A stretch of 64,000 bases of DNA from Margaritispora aquatica (Eukaryota > Ascomycota > Leotiomycetes > Helotiales > Discinellaceae). Shown one piece after another: positions 21,778 to 33,338 of this stretch; the first letter of the stretch is position 1, and each line of letters begins with the position of its first letter. Where the stretch lies: positions 124,001 to 188,000 of the forward strand of contig VJWN01000018.1 of NCBI GenBank assembly GCA_007644065.1, in the 5' to 3' direction. Made by a program: the position numbers and the translations under genes. A model generated the notes under the pieces. The model was not told the DNA's origin. It made no database searches and was given only the letters and a program-made list of their open reading frames with translations.

Positions 21778-24448
21778 TCATGAATTCCCAACCAATTTCC
21801 GACTCGCCTTTGAGATGATCGCGGCAGCTTTATCGAGCTGTTTTTGCGCCAATGCCCAATCGCCTGCATCTACGGCGTCGCGGATGGCTGGGAAGAAAGC
21901 CTCATCGTAGCCGGACCATAGCTGTGGGCCGAAAATGACGTGTTTAAACTGCGTACGATTTGGTACCTGGCATTGTTAGCAAGCACACCAAAAATTATGA
22001 TGAGATACATACCCCACCACCTTCCTCTAAATCCAACAAATGCGCATCGAAGTTCGCCATGCGATTGTTATGACTCTTTCGATGTGCAGCTGTGACTGAG
22101 CTTTCATATCCCCCAGAGCTGAGGTACTTTGTATCCCACGTCTCCTCCCAATGCTCGAATAATCTCGCATCGTTTGCAAACTGTAGAACTGCCTCTCTTA
22201 ACGGATCAGAAGTCCAGGCAGGTTTGCCCTCCTGGTTGGCGCCCTTGCTACCTACCCAATTCTCGAGCTCTTGAGCCCAACCAGTAAGAGACGCAGAGTA
22301 TGCTTTGATATCGAAAGGGAGCACAAGTTCACTACAATACTCAAGGATGAGCAGTGCCCAAACTTGTGCCATCATTTTGTGGTATTTGAAACCAGGATCG
22401 CCGACCGTAGCCATCCATTCAAAATTGTCTTGAGCAGAGTGGTAAGGAAATGGGGGACCATCGAATCCAATGTCCAGACTCGAAGTACCAGCCATGTCTT
22501 GGAAAGCAACGTAGTCACTCCCTGCACCAAGCCCTCCTAGCTTCTCTCCACCCCTCTCCCACAATTCAAACAGAGTAGCATTCTTTGCTTCGTCTGTGAC
22601 CCTCTTGAGTGTTTTCATCAGTGACTTTTTGAAGACAGGACTTCCAGCAGCTTTGAACACATCGCCTCCAACTGCAACATCCACATTGATGTATGCATAC
22701 GCATTTGCACGCAGCGCATCCATGTGATCTTCCACGTACTCGGTTGAGCCAATCAAGTTGTATTCTTCACCGTCCCAGGAAGCGAATTCAATAGAGCGGA
22801 GCGGACGCCACCCTCGTTGAACAAGATCACCAAAGATTCTGATCACCTCAAGCATAACTGCGGTTCCAGATCCGGGGTCAGTTGCGCCATAAACCCAAGC
22901 GTCACGGTGATTCCCAACAATAACTGCCTTTTCACCCTGCTCCACACCAGTGATTTGGCCCATGACGTTCCAAATTGGTTGTTTCTCAACCTCATCCTGA
23001 TCATTCAGCAGGTGTACCTTGGGTGATGAGAGATTCCCAGACCACCATTCCACATCTGGAACACCTCCCTTCCACTCATCCGGACAAGCTTGACCGAATC
23101 CCCTGATAGCCTGAAGAAGATGCTTCGCATCACCCCATGAAAGAGGTAAACTTGGGATATTGTTGAGTCCAGGATTATCTTTGGTCGATGTTCGTGGCGC
23201 ATCTTTGGTGCTCGCGTAGCCGGGTGTGAGAACATCTCCCACCACCCAACTCATCAAACTGACACCTCCACGCTGAACGGCACCTTCCGGCATGAAGCGA
23301 CCAGCAGGAGCTACATCGCCTTTCAAAAATCCATCCTCGGCTGGATCACTGTAGATGAGACATCCGATAAAACCTGCCAATTCCGCAGCCTTGATCTTCA
23401 GCGCCCGGTCTCCTTGCGATCCGCCATACTTGACAAGCGCAATTGCTCCTTTGGTGTCGATTCCACTATCATATAGCCTTTTAAAATCCTCCCGTGATCC
23501 ATAACTCGCATAAATTAAAGGCCCCGTAACATCACCACTCTTCGAATGTCCATGGAAAACTGGTGTCTGAGCCCTTGGCGGATTTGTATACACCGGATCC
23601 TCATCAATCTTCGCACTCCAGGCCACACTTCCATCTTCCTTCAAAATCTCAACTTTCCGCCCTCCTACCTTAGGGTAATTCAGGTAAACGTCGTACTGGT
23701 CCATTCTCACATCCTCCAAGAAATTAGCCCTGAAGAATTTCTGCACATACTCTGCCAGCACGTAATCCCCCTCCGTCCCGGCAACATGATCCGTTTTCGT
23801 AATCACTTTCAGGTATTCCTCGATCGTCTCTGCGCTCGCCATGGTCTGTACATGTATTCGCACACTCTCAGGATCGAACATCTGCCCTCCCATCCTCTGC
23901 GCCGCGCTCGTAAAGATGTCGCTCATGAACAGGAGGTACACGACACCCATCACAAGTAGAATCGCAAAGATCCGTCCAAGTAGGATACAGAAATTCGCAT
24001 CGATAGTCGGCCAGCTCAGATTCCAGGGTATCCATTTAAACTGCAGATTTAGTGAAGAAAGTGTACTTGATATCCGTTTGCCCCAAGCAGACTGCGGTCG
24101 TGCCGGCTCCTCTAACTCCATCTCTTCCATCTCCTCCCGCACCGCAGCCTCCTCACTACTCCGACTATTCCTCCTGCCATCCTCCTCATTCAAAAATGCG
24201 CCATTCTCATCGTCATCGTGATCGGGATCGTTGTTCCCAGGTGTAGGAGGTGGTCTATACCCTGCCCTCCTTGTAGGTACTGGCGTCCGTCCTGTATCTG
24301 TCCCCAATAGTCCCTCTCGCTCTGCCGGATGCGCGGACTCGTTGTCCGTTGCCCTCGGTGTTGCCGCTCGAGATGAGGATCCATTGATGGCTTCATCGTA
24401 TGTAGGAATGGGTACCGCTTCGTATTTGTTAGGTTTCTCGTCCGACAT
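21778..24448 (-). CDS. Vps70/glutamate-carboxypeptidase-II-like M28 peptidase, type II membrane
   Basis: Exons 24448-22013 and 21966-21778 (intron 46 bp) give 874 residues. The start is MSDEKPNKYEAVPIPTYDEA; the frame is open further upstream but without an ATG. An acidic cytosolic N-terminus of about 155 residues precedes one TM segment (FCILLGRIFAILLVMGVVYL). A PA-type insert follows, then the M28 zinc-peptidase domain with all metal ligands in place: GNHRDAW (His), ATDPGSG (Asp), WDGEEYNLIG (Glu/Glu), YINVDVAVGG (Asp), and PYHSAQDNF (His). A transferrin-receptor-like helical dimerisation domain ends the protein. Yeast Vps70/Tre1/Tre2 are the nearest familiar relatives. The likely role is vacuolar or endosomal aminopeptidase/carboxypeptidase or cargo adaptor. 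Unlike Tre proteins, the catalytic residues are intact. The gene lies next to VPS35 on the same strand. Confidence 0.93.
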
Positions 24449-25122
24449 CGTGGAAGTTGCGTGGTGGGCATCCAGCACCACGACTTAGGGGTGCGATAGA
24501 GAAGAATCAGTGGAGGTGGTTACGAATCGCATCAGCCGGAATTAAGCCTAGGTATATATGAGTTCGTCAGTCCAGCTGTCGTCAATTTGTTATCGGTATC
24601 ATTTTTGTAAGGAGAGTATGGTTTTAAAAGGGATGGAATGGCTTTTGGATTCAAGATACGAAGCGGAGACGGCCAAGGCTGAGACGGGAGGCTTGGAACT
24701 GTGCAATGCACCCCAGAGAAAAGGGATTATAGATTTGATTGATGACGAAGACTAGCAATTGATATATATTTCGGATGAGAGCAAAGATTAATACATAATT
24801 TTTGGAACCTCTTTTCTATTTCGGGGTAGTATCTTCATTACATCACCTTACCCATCTGCCTAAGGTAGGTGGGTACCTGCCTTAGGTATTTAAATCACAC
24901 GGGATTTACAGTCACGTGGTTTCGAAATGCATCAGGTTTTTGCATTCCTGATCTGAATATTACATAGCATGCCAACAAGGCATGAGAGGCTAATTGAAAC
25001 GCTATCAAATTATTCGACAGTTCCTCGCTGTATTTATTAATCTTCGCTAGCATTGCATAATGCCTCCCACGATATCATCCACGAAGTCATCGTACACAGA
25101 ACATAGACATTATCTGCATGTT
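24449..25122. other. Intergenic between Vps70-like and VPS35 genes
   Basis: 5' flank of the M28 gene and 3' flank of VPS35. A 65-codon plus-strand frame with a real ATG at 24558 (MSSSVQLSSICYRY...IDLIDDED) overlaps the 5' flank. It has no motif and is not called. Palindrome-like CCTAAGGTAGGTGGGTACCTGCCTTAGG near 24860-24890 (written here in part as CCTAAGGTAGG and CCTGCCTTAGG). Confidence 0.45.
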
Positions 25123-27967
25123 CTATTTTGCTGCTGAAGTAATCACACCTTCATACTCTCTCGAGGCTATGTATTCTATCGTGCGTTGGAAGTGACGCTT
25201 GGGCATATCAATCGTTGCTGATTCTTGATTAGTTTGTAGGTTTGAGTGAATCAACTCTATCAAGCCATTCAGATACTTGGTTGTGACCTAGGAGCAATTA
25301 GTGCAAGTCATGGACAATCAAAGAAGAAAGTCACTTACTGCCTCATTTTGTTGATCGAAGTAATAGACATAGCGGTTCAATATTTCAACAAAAAGCTCAA
25401 CTGAAACTGCCGTGTCCATGCATGCATCTGCAACACGAAGAGCTCGTTGAAGACACTCCAATACTCGCTTTCCATCGCGATAAAGCTGTAGATAATTAGG
25501 AACAGCGAATAGTAATTTGTCACAATACTCACATTCTTCTCGTCATCGGTCTCCCCTTTTGAAACGATTGGTACTGCCCACCACAAGTGAGATGCCAAGT
25601 ACACAGCCCGGCATTGATCCGGCTTCTTAAGCAATTTGCTGCCATGTAGAGCACATTTTGTGATCAGGGTGTCGTAATTCTCCTTGCCAAAGTTTCTTGT
25701 CTCATGAAGAGCGCCTGCAATGACACATACAGCCTGGAACTGGGCTCTTGAATCACTGATTGCCTCTTCGTATATTGTGAAGGCCTGAGCGAAGAATTCA
25801 TAACTGATTTCTTCAGCGCCTGTCTGGTCCGCAATCTGACCACAAGCCACAAATAATCTCAAACAGAGCTCAGCAGATCCTGGCACACGCTGGTAGAAAG
25901 TAGAAAGTGATGAGTGCATAAACTTGTACAAAGCCGATGACTGTGTCTCCCAGTTGTCATCGTAATGCTCCCTGGATTTGTATCGTCGTGCCAATTTCAT
26001 GGCAGATGTGATCAAGGCAGGTGTTGTGAACTTTACGCGTTCGTTACCCTCAGCGAAGGCTTTCTTTGTTAGTTGAAGTAATTTCAACTGGGTGTCGTTA
26101 TCATCACTGTGAACAAGATGGACTATTCGAGCAAGCCACCCTTGCTCCTCCACCGTTTCGTCAGTCTCGACCGCTTTCCTCTGCTGAATACCTGGATACC
26201 CAGCAGGTTGTTGTGTGCCCTCTTTGATCAACACCTTCAAGATCTCAAGGACACCTTCTAGTTGCGAGGTTGTCGTTATCTTGATGAGATTGCGTTGCAA
26301 GCTGCGTGCGACATCTCCTGCCACTGCTCTTCGTGTTGGATATGTTTGAGAGTGGAGCAATGGAATGTATGTAGGGAGTGACAATGCTGTAAAAAGGGAA
26401 ACGTAAGATTTCATAGGCGCCAGGAGTAGATTGAGGATATTAGTTTGCGATTCTTGGGAGTGGAGATCTGCGCTGTTGGCATGTTGCTTGACCTTTTGGT
26501 TTGCGTATTCCAAAACTTGGTCAACATAGTCAAGCCGGTCTGGATATATATTCAATGCCAGGTTTGCAAGTGACACAAGCAAAGCTGTAGTGTCCTGTAT
26601 CGCAAGATGCTGGGCGTTGACGAGATTTGTGACCTGCTCAAAAAAGATCTCATAGAGCTTGATGTTTTCAGGAATTCCTCTGCTCTCCTTCTCATCCGCT
26701 CCATCCGAGCCATTGAGTGTTTCAGCTTTGCTATCGACTTCAGTCTCCTCTTTGACAGTTTCAGGGGCCTCATTCTCCTTTTTGGTCGCTTCAACGACCT
26801 CATTCGTCTCGGTTGTAGCCGCGTCGCCATTTGATTCTGCAGCCACAGGTTCTTCTGCCTTTTTCTCCTGGTTCAGTTTCACTCTCTCCATGAGCTTGAT
26901 AATAGCATCTTGCTCCAGCTTTTCCCTATCTGCTTGTGGCTGGCCCTCCGATTCTCGAGCTGCGTAGGAGGAAAGTCTGTCCATCAGTGCAATGACGATT
27001 ACTTTTACATTGACATGCGGGTTGAGTCGTGAAACGGCGGCCAGGAACTGGTCCAAGGTATGAAGGTGATATTCATCCGGGAACACTTGCGTGATCACTT
27101 CGAGGAGGTATTCCTGGGCGAGGACATCCCGACACTGCACAACTTGTTCCAATAATGGCTGCAAAATAACGTTTTTGTATGTTTCCAGGTCCACAAGTTG
27201 GCTAAGTCGCACCAAGTTGTTCCCAACCAATAATTGAAGCTCTTTGCGTTCCTGTGTTCGCTGCTCTCGTTCCCTCGAGTGACCCTGATGCTGTAATCGT
27301 ACCCAGAGCTTATTCATCTCCACGAAGTTTGTCAGCGTAAAGCTAATTGAATCCTGAAGGTTTCCTTCCGGTCCATCGCCATTTCCCATAGGCAGATTCT
27401 CGCGGGCTTGTCCAGACAGGTAGTACCGTAGAAACAGCCCTCGAATAGGGTGTTGGACGCCTCTACTCATCTCCATCATGTCCTTCATAATCTCCTTGAC
27501 CGGCGCATCTTCGATAGACATGTACACAGTCCCGACGGTAATCATCAAGTACAGCCGCGGAATAATATTGCCTGCATACTGAACAAGCTCATACAAGTCG
27601 GCCAAGTGGTTCACGGGATGGGAATCCTTCAGATAGGAGGAAAGATGTCGTAAAGCATCGAAAACTGCCATGTATAGTTCATAGTACTGCTTAGGTCCAA
27701 GACTGCTTGTGCGAAGCTCTGATACCAAGGTGGAACTGTTCAGAGGCCGATCAGCACGAGCTCATCATCTGGGGATTGCGCAAACTGCGCAAATTGGTTG
27801 CTGATTCCAATGCTATTCTCAGCGGCACCTTACCTGCATTTCAATGCATCCATGAGCTTCCCCGGTGTTTCCAAGCACTTGCGCATCAAATGTGACTGCT
27901 GCCTTACTACTGTTAAAGCATCGTCAAGCAATCGAGCTTGATCTTCCACGGCAGGAGGAGTGGCCAT
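25123..27967 (-). CDS. VPS35: Retromer core subunit VPS35
   Basis: Four exons (27967-27834, 27735-25533, 25485-25339, 25287-25123) join in phase to 882 residues. The N-terminus [20 protein letters not shown] and [20 protein letters not shown], then [20 protein letters not shown], are VPS35 hallmarks. PRLYLM (about residues 100-105) matches the motif that binds VPS26. The helical solenoid continues to the end, finishing with the last three HEAT-like helices. An acidic, probably disordered Glu/Ala/Thr insert ([20 protein letters not shown]...) lies in the middle, between the N- and C-terminal solenoid halves. The role is endosome-to-Golgi cargo recycling in the retromer (VPS26-VPS29-VPS35). Introns of 98, 47 and 51 bp all have consensus ends. 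Confidence 0.97.
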
Positions 27968-28511
27968 GTTGATTTTCCGGGGAGAGGTTCGGTGATATGG
28001 CCTGCAAAGCTCTCACAGCTATGATTGACGTCGCTAGAGGTAGTTGTGATAAATGCGCGCAGTTGATATGTTGTAGGAAGGAGTGGCTTGAGGTACGGAT
28101 GCCAAGAGCTTGGGGTGGTCAACATCAGCCGCGTCACAAGGAATTGGTCAGTAGTCTAGGGTCCAAAATCGTAGAAGTATCAACACTTTCTTTAGAAGAC
28201 CAGAAAAAAAAATATGCAGTGGCTCTATTTATTTTTATTTTCATGTAATTTCCACTTCTATTAATTAATCTAGTGTGATTCTATGGGTATTAACTCTCGC
28301 CGCTCGTGCTCAATCTTACACAAACTCCATGCAAATACTAATACTACAACTGCGCTTTCCAACTCTTGGTTGCGCTTTCCAAACTCCAAACCCATATTTC
28401 CCAAATATTTCAAGGAGCAGAGGATTTAATCCATGCTCACAACAATGTCCTTTCTCGTCTTCGCGTTTTCGTCAGATCCGCCATTCAATCGTAGAGGCCA
28501 TATCATCGCAC
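27968..28511. other. Intergenic
   Basis: Upstream of VPS35. A 74-codon frame and its plus-strand mirror at 27913-28248 overlap the VPS35 first exon and are not called. Nothing else supported. Confidence 0.5.
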
Positions 28512-29315
28512 TTATTTTCCAAGCAATCCAAGCTCTTGCAGCATAGTAGTTCCAAACGCTATAGCCCTTACAAATAGCCCAGAAGCTGTCTTGGTTAAAG
28601 CGTCTGCATCAAGGCGGACTGGTGACGCTGTTCTGGCAGGAAGCGAGGGTTTTGTCATCGATGCAGTGCCATTGGTCCAATGTGGATAAGTCGTGTGCCA
28701 TTGTCCGTCGTCGTAAGTTTGCGTAGAGGTAAAGGTAGCAGTAGCGGATTTTGTAATCGTTGAGGTTATCAGGGAAATTATAGAGCTTGACGTGTAAGAT
28801 GTGGCTGATGTGGTGGATGGTGTACTGGTCGTGCTGCTGCTGATAGTTGTGGAGGATGATTCTGTAGATGTCGGGTTGAGTTTGGATAACACAGGACTTG
28901 ATACATATATTACAGATGGCGTTGATTGTGCCAAAGCTGACGTGGTCGGACTGACATTGACGATAGCATATGCTGTTGTTGTAACTATGCTGGCAGGTTG
29001 AGAGACGGTGACAATGAAGGTCTTGATTGTTTCTGGTCCGCTGACAACTTGAGTGACGGTCGATGGTTGAAGGGTGATCCTGTCTGTTTCTAGGATGGTT
29101 TTTGTCGCTGTTGCAGGAGCTTCCGTAATGGTTTGAATTATCGTCGATGGTTTGGCATTCGCCGTTGTCGAGCCTCCATCCACCGCAACAACTGAATATG
29201 TTGCTCGTCTGAGAAGTGGCTCTAACCAAGCTATCTCTGCACGAAAGAATGGTAAAGATGAGCCAACAGAAAGCACTGATGATACTACAAAAAGAGTGGA
29301 AGTATTAAGACGCAT
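28512..29315 (-). CDS. Ser/Thr-rich secreted or wall protein
   Basis: Intronless 267-residue frame from a real ATG: MRLNTSTLFVVSSVLSVGSS is a likely signal peptide. After it, residues 45-215 are over half Ser/Thr with Val/Ala/Pro (SSSTTISSSTTSTPSTTSAT), typical of O-glycosylated cell-wall or surface proteins. It ends with ...RAIAFGTTMLQELGLLGK. That tail is only weakly hydrophobic, so GPI anchoring is uncertain. No enzymatic domain seen. The gene is supported by the length, ATG and composition, but Ser/Thr-rich frames can be spurious because of biased codons on the opposite strand. The plus-strand frame here is shorter and unremarkable. Confidence 0.6.
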   Translation of the reverse strand: MRLNTSTLFVVSSVLSVGSSLPFFRAEIAWLEPLLRRATYSVVAVDGGSTTANAKPSTIIQTITEAPATATKTILETDRITLQPSTVTQVVSGPETIKTFIVTVSQPASIVTTTAYAIVNVSPTTSALAQSTPSVIYVSSPVLSKLNPTSTESSSTTISSSTTSTPSTTSATSYTSSSIISLITSTITKSATATFTSTQTYDDGQWHTTYPHWTNGTASMTKPSLPARTASPVRLDADALTKTASGLFVRAIAFGTTMLQELGLLGK

Positions 29316-30663
29316 GGTGATAGATAGTAGAGTATGCGATCGTTCGTGTTCAAGTGAGAGAGGAAGTTTGAACTTGAAATGATAGGATTGTAGATGAGAA
29401 GATATTAAACTAGGATATCCAACCTACAGACTAATATATGCCGCTATCAAATAGTTTCGCTGATCGAAGAGGTTGGGTGTGTTCAGATTTGGTGGAGGTT
29501 GGTGTTTTGCGCGTAATGCGATGGCTGGGTAATACCCAGAACATGAAAATAATTACCTAAAATTCTCGACATGTCTAGAACTGAGAAATGGTTATCGCCA
29601 TCTTCTGGTACTCATACTTCGGTAATTCTCTCGCTACGAGTCCATATTGATGTATTTGCGGGTAGATATAACAACAGGAGAAGGGCTGATGTTGGGAACT
29701 CGAGGGGCAGACAGGAATATGGAGTGCACCAGCTTCCTATAAGTGGGTCCTTGCAGCGCGTGTATTTAAGCGACAGTATGTTTGCCGAGGGTGTGGCAGA
29801 ATCATACGGTAAGTGGGATTTCTGGATAATCAATTCATTTGATCTAACCTTAAGGTGCACCTATTCAAATAATTCATTTGTGTTAGTCAAGTGACTGTTC
29901 TTTTCATTGTGCTTCTCCATATATCTCTATCACACAGAAATCCAGCGCCAAAGGTTTTCACCAGGTGATGAGGTTACTAGAAACCTCCACCTTCTCTCGA
30001 GCAATCTTTCCTTTTTCCACAGCAAAAGGAAAGTCGAGGCCGAGACTTCAAACTCATGAGCCTAGTTTGTACTCTTAGCTTTTATCTATCATTAAATCTT
30101 TGTTACTCTACTCCATGGCTTTCATCATTTTGTTAAGCTCTTACAAACTAGGAGCGTGAGCATCCGTCTGTGGATCCAAACCATGTTTAGTAGGTAAGTA
30201 GCGGCAGATGTCTTCTGGTTGGCTTGCTTATCAGAAACTTGCAATTGCTCAGGGATCAAATCGTCATCTCTGGTTGCTCACCTCACCGCTCGCGAACACC
30301 GGCGCTGAGACCCTTCATCAGTCCCACCATCACCTCCTATTTGTTTCCTATGTGCACTTGAGTCGTGGTTCCGAAACTCGCATCCATGACTTCACGAAAA
30401 TTGTTCCTATCATCGGCATGGTCATCCTTGATTTATTTTAGGAACGACGGTGTTGGCCATGATTGCAATGATATGTCGAAATATCACACCAATCAAAACC
30501 CAGCCTGGACTCGCTGCCCTTGATGTACTTTAATCCACCACCTTGATGGGCTGCTCCAACGAGGACTTTTGGACAGAGACCTTTCCTCTTGACCTATTCA
30601 CTTTCTAGTGAACAAGATTTCTACCTCAAAAGTCATATCAAAATTATCGGCGTATTTCTCGCA
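29316..30663. other. Intergenic
   Basis: Promoter side of the Ser/Thr-rich gene on the left and of the 2EXR gene on the right. Overlapping plus and minus frames at 29571-29894 have no motif. Nothing supported. Confidence 0.45.
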
Positions 30664-31431
30664 ATGCCTACAATTCAACCGCCTTTTCTTCGCATACCAT
30701 GCGAGATCAGACTCATGATATACGACCTTCTCTTCGACGATCGAAATGAGAAGATATTCGAAATCCGCAATGAACATCCAGAAATCTACAACCGACGTGA
30801 ATCTCACTGCCGGACAAGCTACCGAGTGTTGGGCCGCGATCTCGTTCGCCAAAGCAGACCAACAACTTATCACTTAGTCAATGACGTCGAAATCCATACT
30901 TCAATTATGCGAGTCAGTAAGAAGATACACGAGGAGACTGCACACATGCTCTATGCGAATCGAAGCTTCAGCTTTGGTAGAGACATAGAGGCTATTGTCC
31001 CATTCTTTTCGGATCTTTCTAAGCAAACTCGACCTCTACTACGCGAGATCGCAATCACCAAGCAAGGATCTGTCTACAGTCGGGACTATGATCGATGCGA
31101 ATGGAGTAGTGTTTGTGAATTTGTCAAGGACCACATGGAAATTAGCAGCTTGAAACTGCTAGTGGAAGGAGGGCGTCCTTCACTTGGTTGGACAGGATTG
31201 CCCGAATACTCGGTCGCAGATTTCAAGACGTTGTCCAGCGTCAAATACGAAGCATTGGATTGGGTTTGGGAATTGCTCTCAATCAGAGGAATCAGGAAGC
31301 TCGAAATTGGCTCCGAGATCAACCATTGTCCGCCATCTCACTCGAGTGCCATGGCATTCTTTGCTGCGTTTTCCCAGTCTATCGAGACTGGATTTGCTGA
31401 TTTCTTGCGATCAGAACTACTTGTCCGTTAA
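30664..31431 (+). CDS. 2EXR/F-box-like fungal protein
   Basis: Single exon, 255 residues, from ATG at 30664 (MPTIQPPFLRIPCEIRLMIY); the frame extends 25 codons upstream but without ATG. The N-terminal FLRIPCEIRLMIYDLLFDDR matches the fungal 'LP-E-R-IY/IW' motif, and further on a conserved helix MRVSKKIHEETAHMLYANRS follows ('hs.qi..Ea..iLY..n'). This family is very large in filamentous ascomycetes and its function is unknown. The N-terminal motif resembles an F-box, so a role in ubiquitin-ligase complexes is often suggested but not shown. The gene is one of six such proteins in the window. Confidence 0.78.
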   Translation: MPTIQPPFLRIPCEIRLMIYDLLFDDRNEKIFEIRNEHPEIYNRRESHCRTSYRVLGRDLVRQSRPTTYHLVNDVEIHTSIMRVSKKIHEETAHMLYANRSFSFGRDIEAIVPFFSDLSKQTRPLLREIAITKQGSVYSRDYDRCEWSSVCEFVKDHMEISSLKLLVEGGRPSLGWTGLPEYSVADFKTLSSVKYEALDWVWELLSIRGIRKLEIGSEINHCPPSHSSAMAFFAAFSQSIETGFADFLRSELLVR

Positions 31432-31979
31432 CAGTTTGGGAGAAAGCTGTTGTGCGATTTGCGGGGGATTGTAGGGGGATTCGGGATTGTGGGGTTGGAA
31501 CTGATTCTTTGTTGCATGGGTTGAGAGGTTCCATGGTTACTCGTCAGCCTCAGCTGCATAGTCTCACAGCATAAGCCCGCAGAACTGTTGCTTATATCAG
31601 ATATTTTCGTTGTAGCAAACGGCGTTATAAGACAGGCTCGAGTTCTGATGTTACTTTTTTCTTCAGCTTTTCTTGTCTTTATATATGTATTTTCTTGGTA
31701 GACCGGAGCGATTACTTGATTACTGGCTTACTTTGTCAAAAAACATCTTCACGCATGTTTATTACCAGATTACTCAGCTCATCTGCATTCTCCCTTTCAG
31801 GCAGTCAACCATTGCTCGATTGAAGCAAAGTCCTAGCTTTCTTTGTCCGAGTTCGCCGGACTTAGTTTACTCAACAAATCTCACCACACTTTTGCTCATC
31901 TGAAGTTCTGGAGCAGCTTAGAGCGGCGATCCATTGCGGTTTCTTCCAACGTCAGCCGGGTACCAATCCCAAACAAGCC
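31432..31979. other. Intergenic between two 2EXR-type genes
   Basis: Nothing coding recognised. Short frames at 31673-31903 and 31843-32043 are without motif. Confidence 0.5.
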
Positions 31980-33338
31980 ATGGAAATCTTCAGTCCGAAT
32001 CACGGCTCTTCAGAAGTTCCCGCGTGCACGATGCGCTCGGTAAACCCACATGATGGGGCTGCATCGCCAGCGGCGGCACTGTGCTATGCAAGGTTTCCCA
32101 TGTCATTCGTGGTGCCGAAAACGCTATCTCTAAACATGTTCTATCGGAGTCAGCAATCTCGCCCAGGGCGTCTGAGGATGGGCAATTGTCGGAACATCGA
32201 AGTGGTGTTGTTGTGTCCTTTATATCCTACACGAGGTCCAATTTTAGAAGATGATCTTTCTTTGTCTTCTTCAACCGAAGGACTTTTTGCACAAGTCCAA
32301 GATTTAGAGTCGCACGACCATTCAATAGATAAAGGAGAAAAGGCTAAAATGGCTATCGATCAGGAACAGGAACGAGGTCTGAACCTTATTGGGGATCTAC
32401 CGCATGGCATCTCATTCGCAGCAACCTCACCTGATCAAGAACTCGAGAATGCAGCCTTTCGCTTCTTAGATCTACCTTTAGAGCTTCGCCTGAAGATATA
32501 CAGCTACCTTCTCCCACCTCGCACACACACTATCGTCACTCAAATTCCATACAATGGCTACTTCTACAACACATCCACCATCCCAGTGGATTCAGCAACC
32601 TCATTCTACCCTTTCGGTCGTTCAGGACCAATAACCCCAAAAGAGGGATACACGACCTACAAAGTGCTCACCACAAATTTTCGCACCGACTTTCCCGCTT
32701 TCAGCATACATCCTGAGCTTTTCCTCATCGACAAGCAGATCCACGCCGAGGCCGAGCCAATCCTGTATGGAAACAGCAATGCTAGTTGGGATTTTGGTGT
32801 GCATCTTGATGCTTTGCTCGCTTTTTGGGGCAATAGAAGCGAGGTTGCTCGGAAGTGTGTGAAGAATGTGAGGATTGCGAGGGAGATACCATTCCATTTA
32901 TCACCTGAATATTCTGCTGTGCCGGATCCCCTTTGGAGCAAGACCTGTGATTTCATCAAGAATGAAATGGTTGGCCTGAGATCATTAGATCTGACGATGT
33001 GGTCGAGTACCGGCTCTGATGCATTCTCTTCTGCTCTTTGGACAGATGACCTCGATTCCACGTCATCAGAAACTGACACGAGCCAAATGGAGGCTGAAAG
33101 GAGGTTGCACGACTGGGAGTGGACAAGTACTTTACTTGCCATGCCATCCTTGAAGCAAGCGAAAGTGACGTGGTGGGGCTTTCAAAGCTCAAAAGCTGGC
33201 AGTGAAGCGGGAAGTGTCAAGGGCTTTGATTCGTGGATTGCGGGACGCATGGCGGGTGATAGATTGGTGAGAGATCGCATGGTTAGGGACGGAATTGTTG
33301 TTGAGGGCGTGGTTGTTGTGAGGGGTCTTGGTGCGTAG
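31980..33338 (+). CDS. 2EXR/F-box-like fungal protein, extended N-terminus
   Basis: Single open frame of 452 codons from ATG 31980. The family domain starts near residue 158: AFRFLDLPLELRLKIYSYLL, followed by PELFLIDKQIHAEAEPILYG (the second conserved helix). Residues 1-123 (rich in Ser, Pro and Arg) do not look like the family, and a second in-frame ATG at 32349 (MAIDQEQERGLNLIGDLPHG) would give a 329-residue protein of normal length. I think the 32349 start is at least as likely. A missed upstream intron is also possible. Function unknown. Confidence 0.75.
   Translation: MEIFSPNHGSSEVPACTMRSVNPHDGAASPAAALCYARFPMSFVVPKTLSLNMFYRSQQSRPGRLRMGNCRNIEVVLLCPLYPTRGPILEDDLSLSSSTEGLFAQVQDLESHDHSIDKGEKAKMAIDQEQERGLNLIGDLPHGISFAATSPDQELENAAFRFLDLPLELRLKIYSYLLPPRTHTIVTQIPYNGYFYNTSTIPVDSATSFYPFGRSGPITPKEGYTTYKVLTTNFRTDFPAFSIHPELFLIDKQIHAEAEPILYGNSNASWDFGVHLDALLAFWGNRSEVARKCVKNVRIAREIPFHLSPEYSAVPDPLWSKTCDFIKNEMVGLRSLDLTMWSSTGSDAFSSALWTDDLDSTSSETDTSQMEAERRLHDWEWTSTLLAMPSLKQAKVTWWGFQSSKAGSEAGSVKGFDSWIAGRMAGDRLVRDRMVRDGIVVEGVVVVRGLGA

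Noticed and set aside
24558..24755. 65-codon plus-strand frame with ATG
   Set aside because: Lies in the 5' flank of the M28 peptidase gene, no motif, low information.
29571..29894. Frames on both strands
   Set aside because: Mirror-image open frames without motif.
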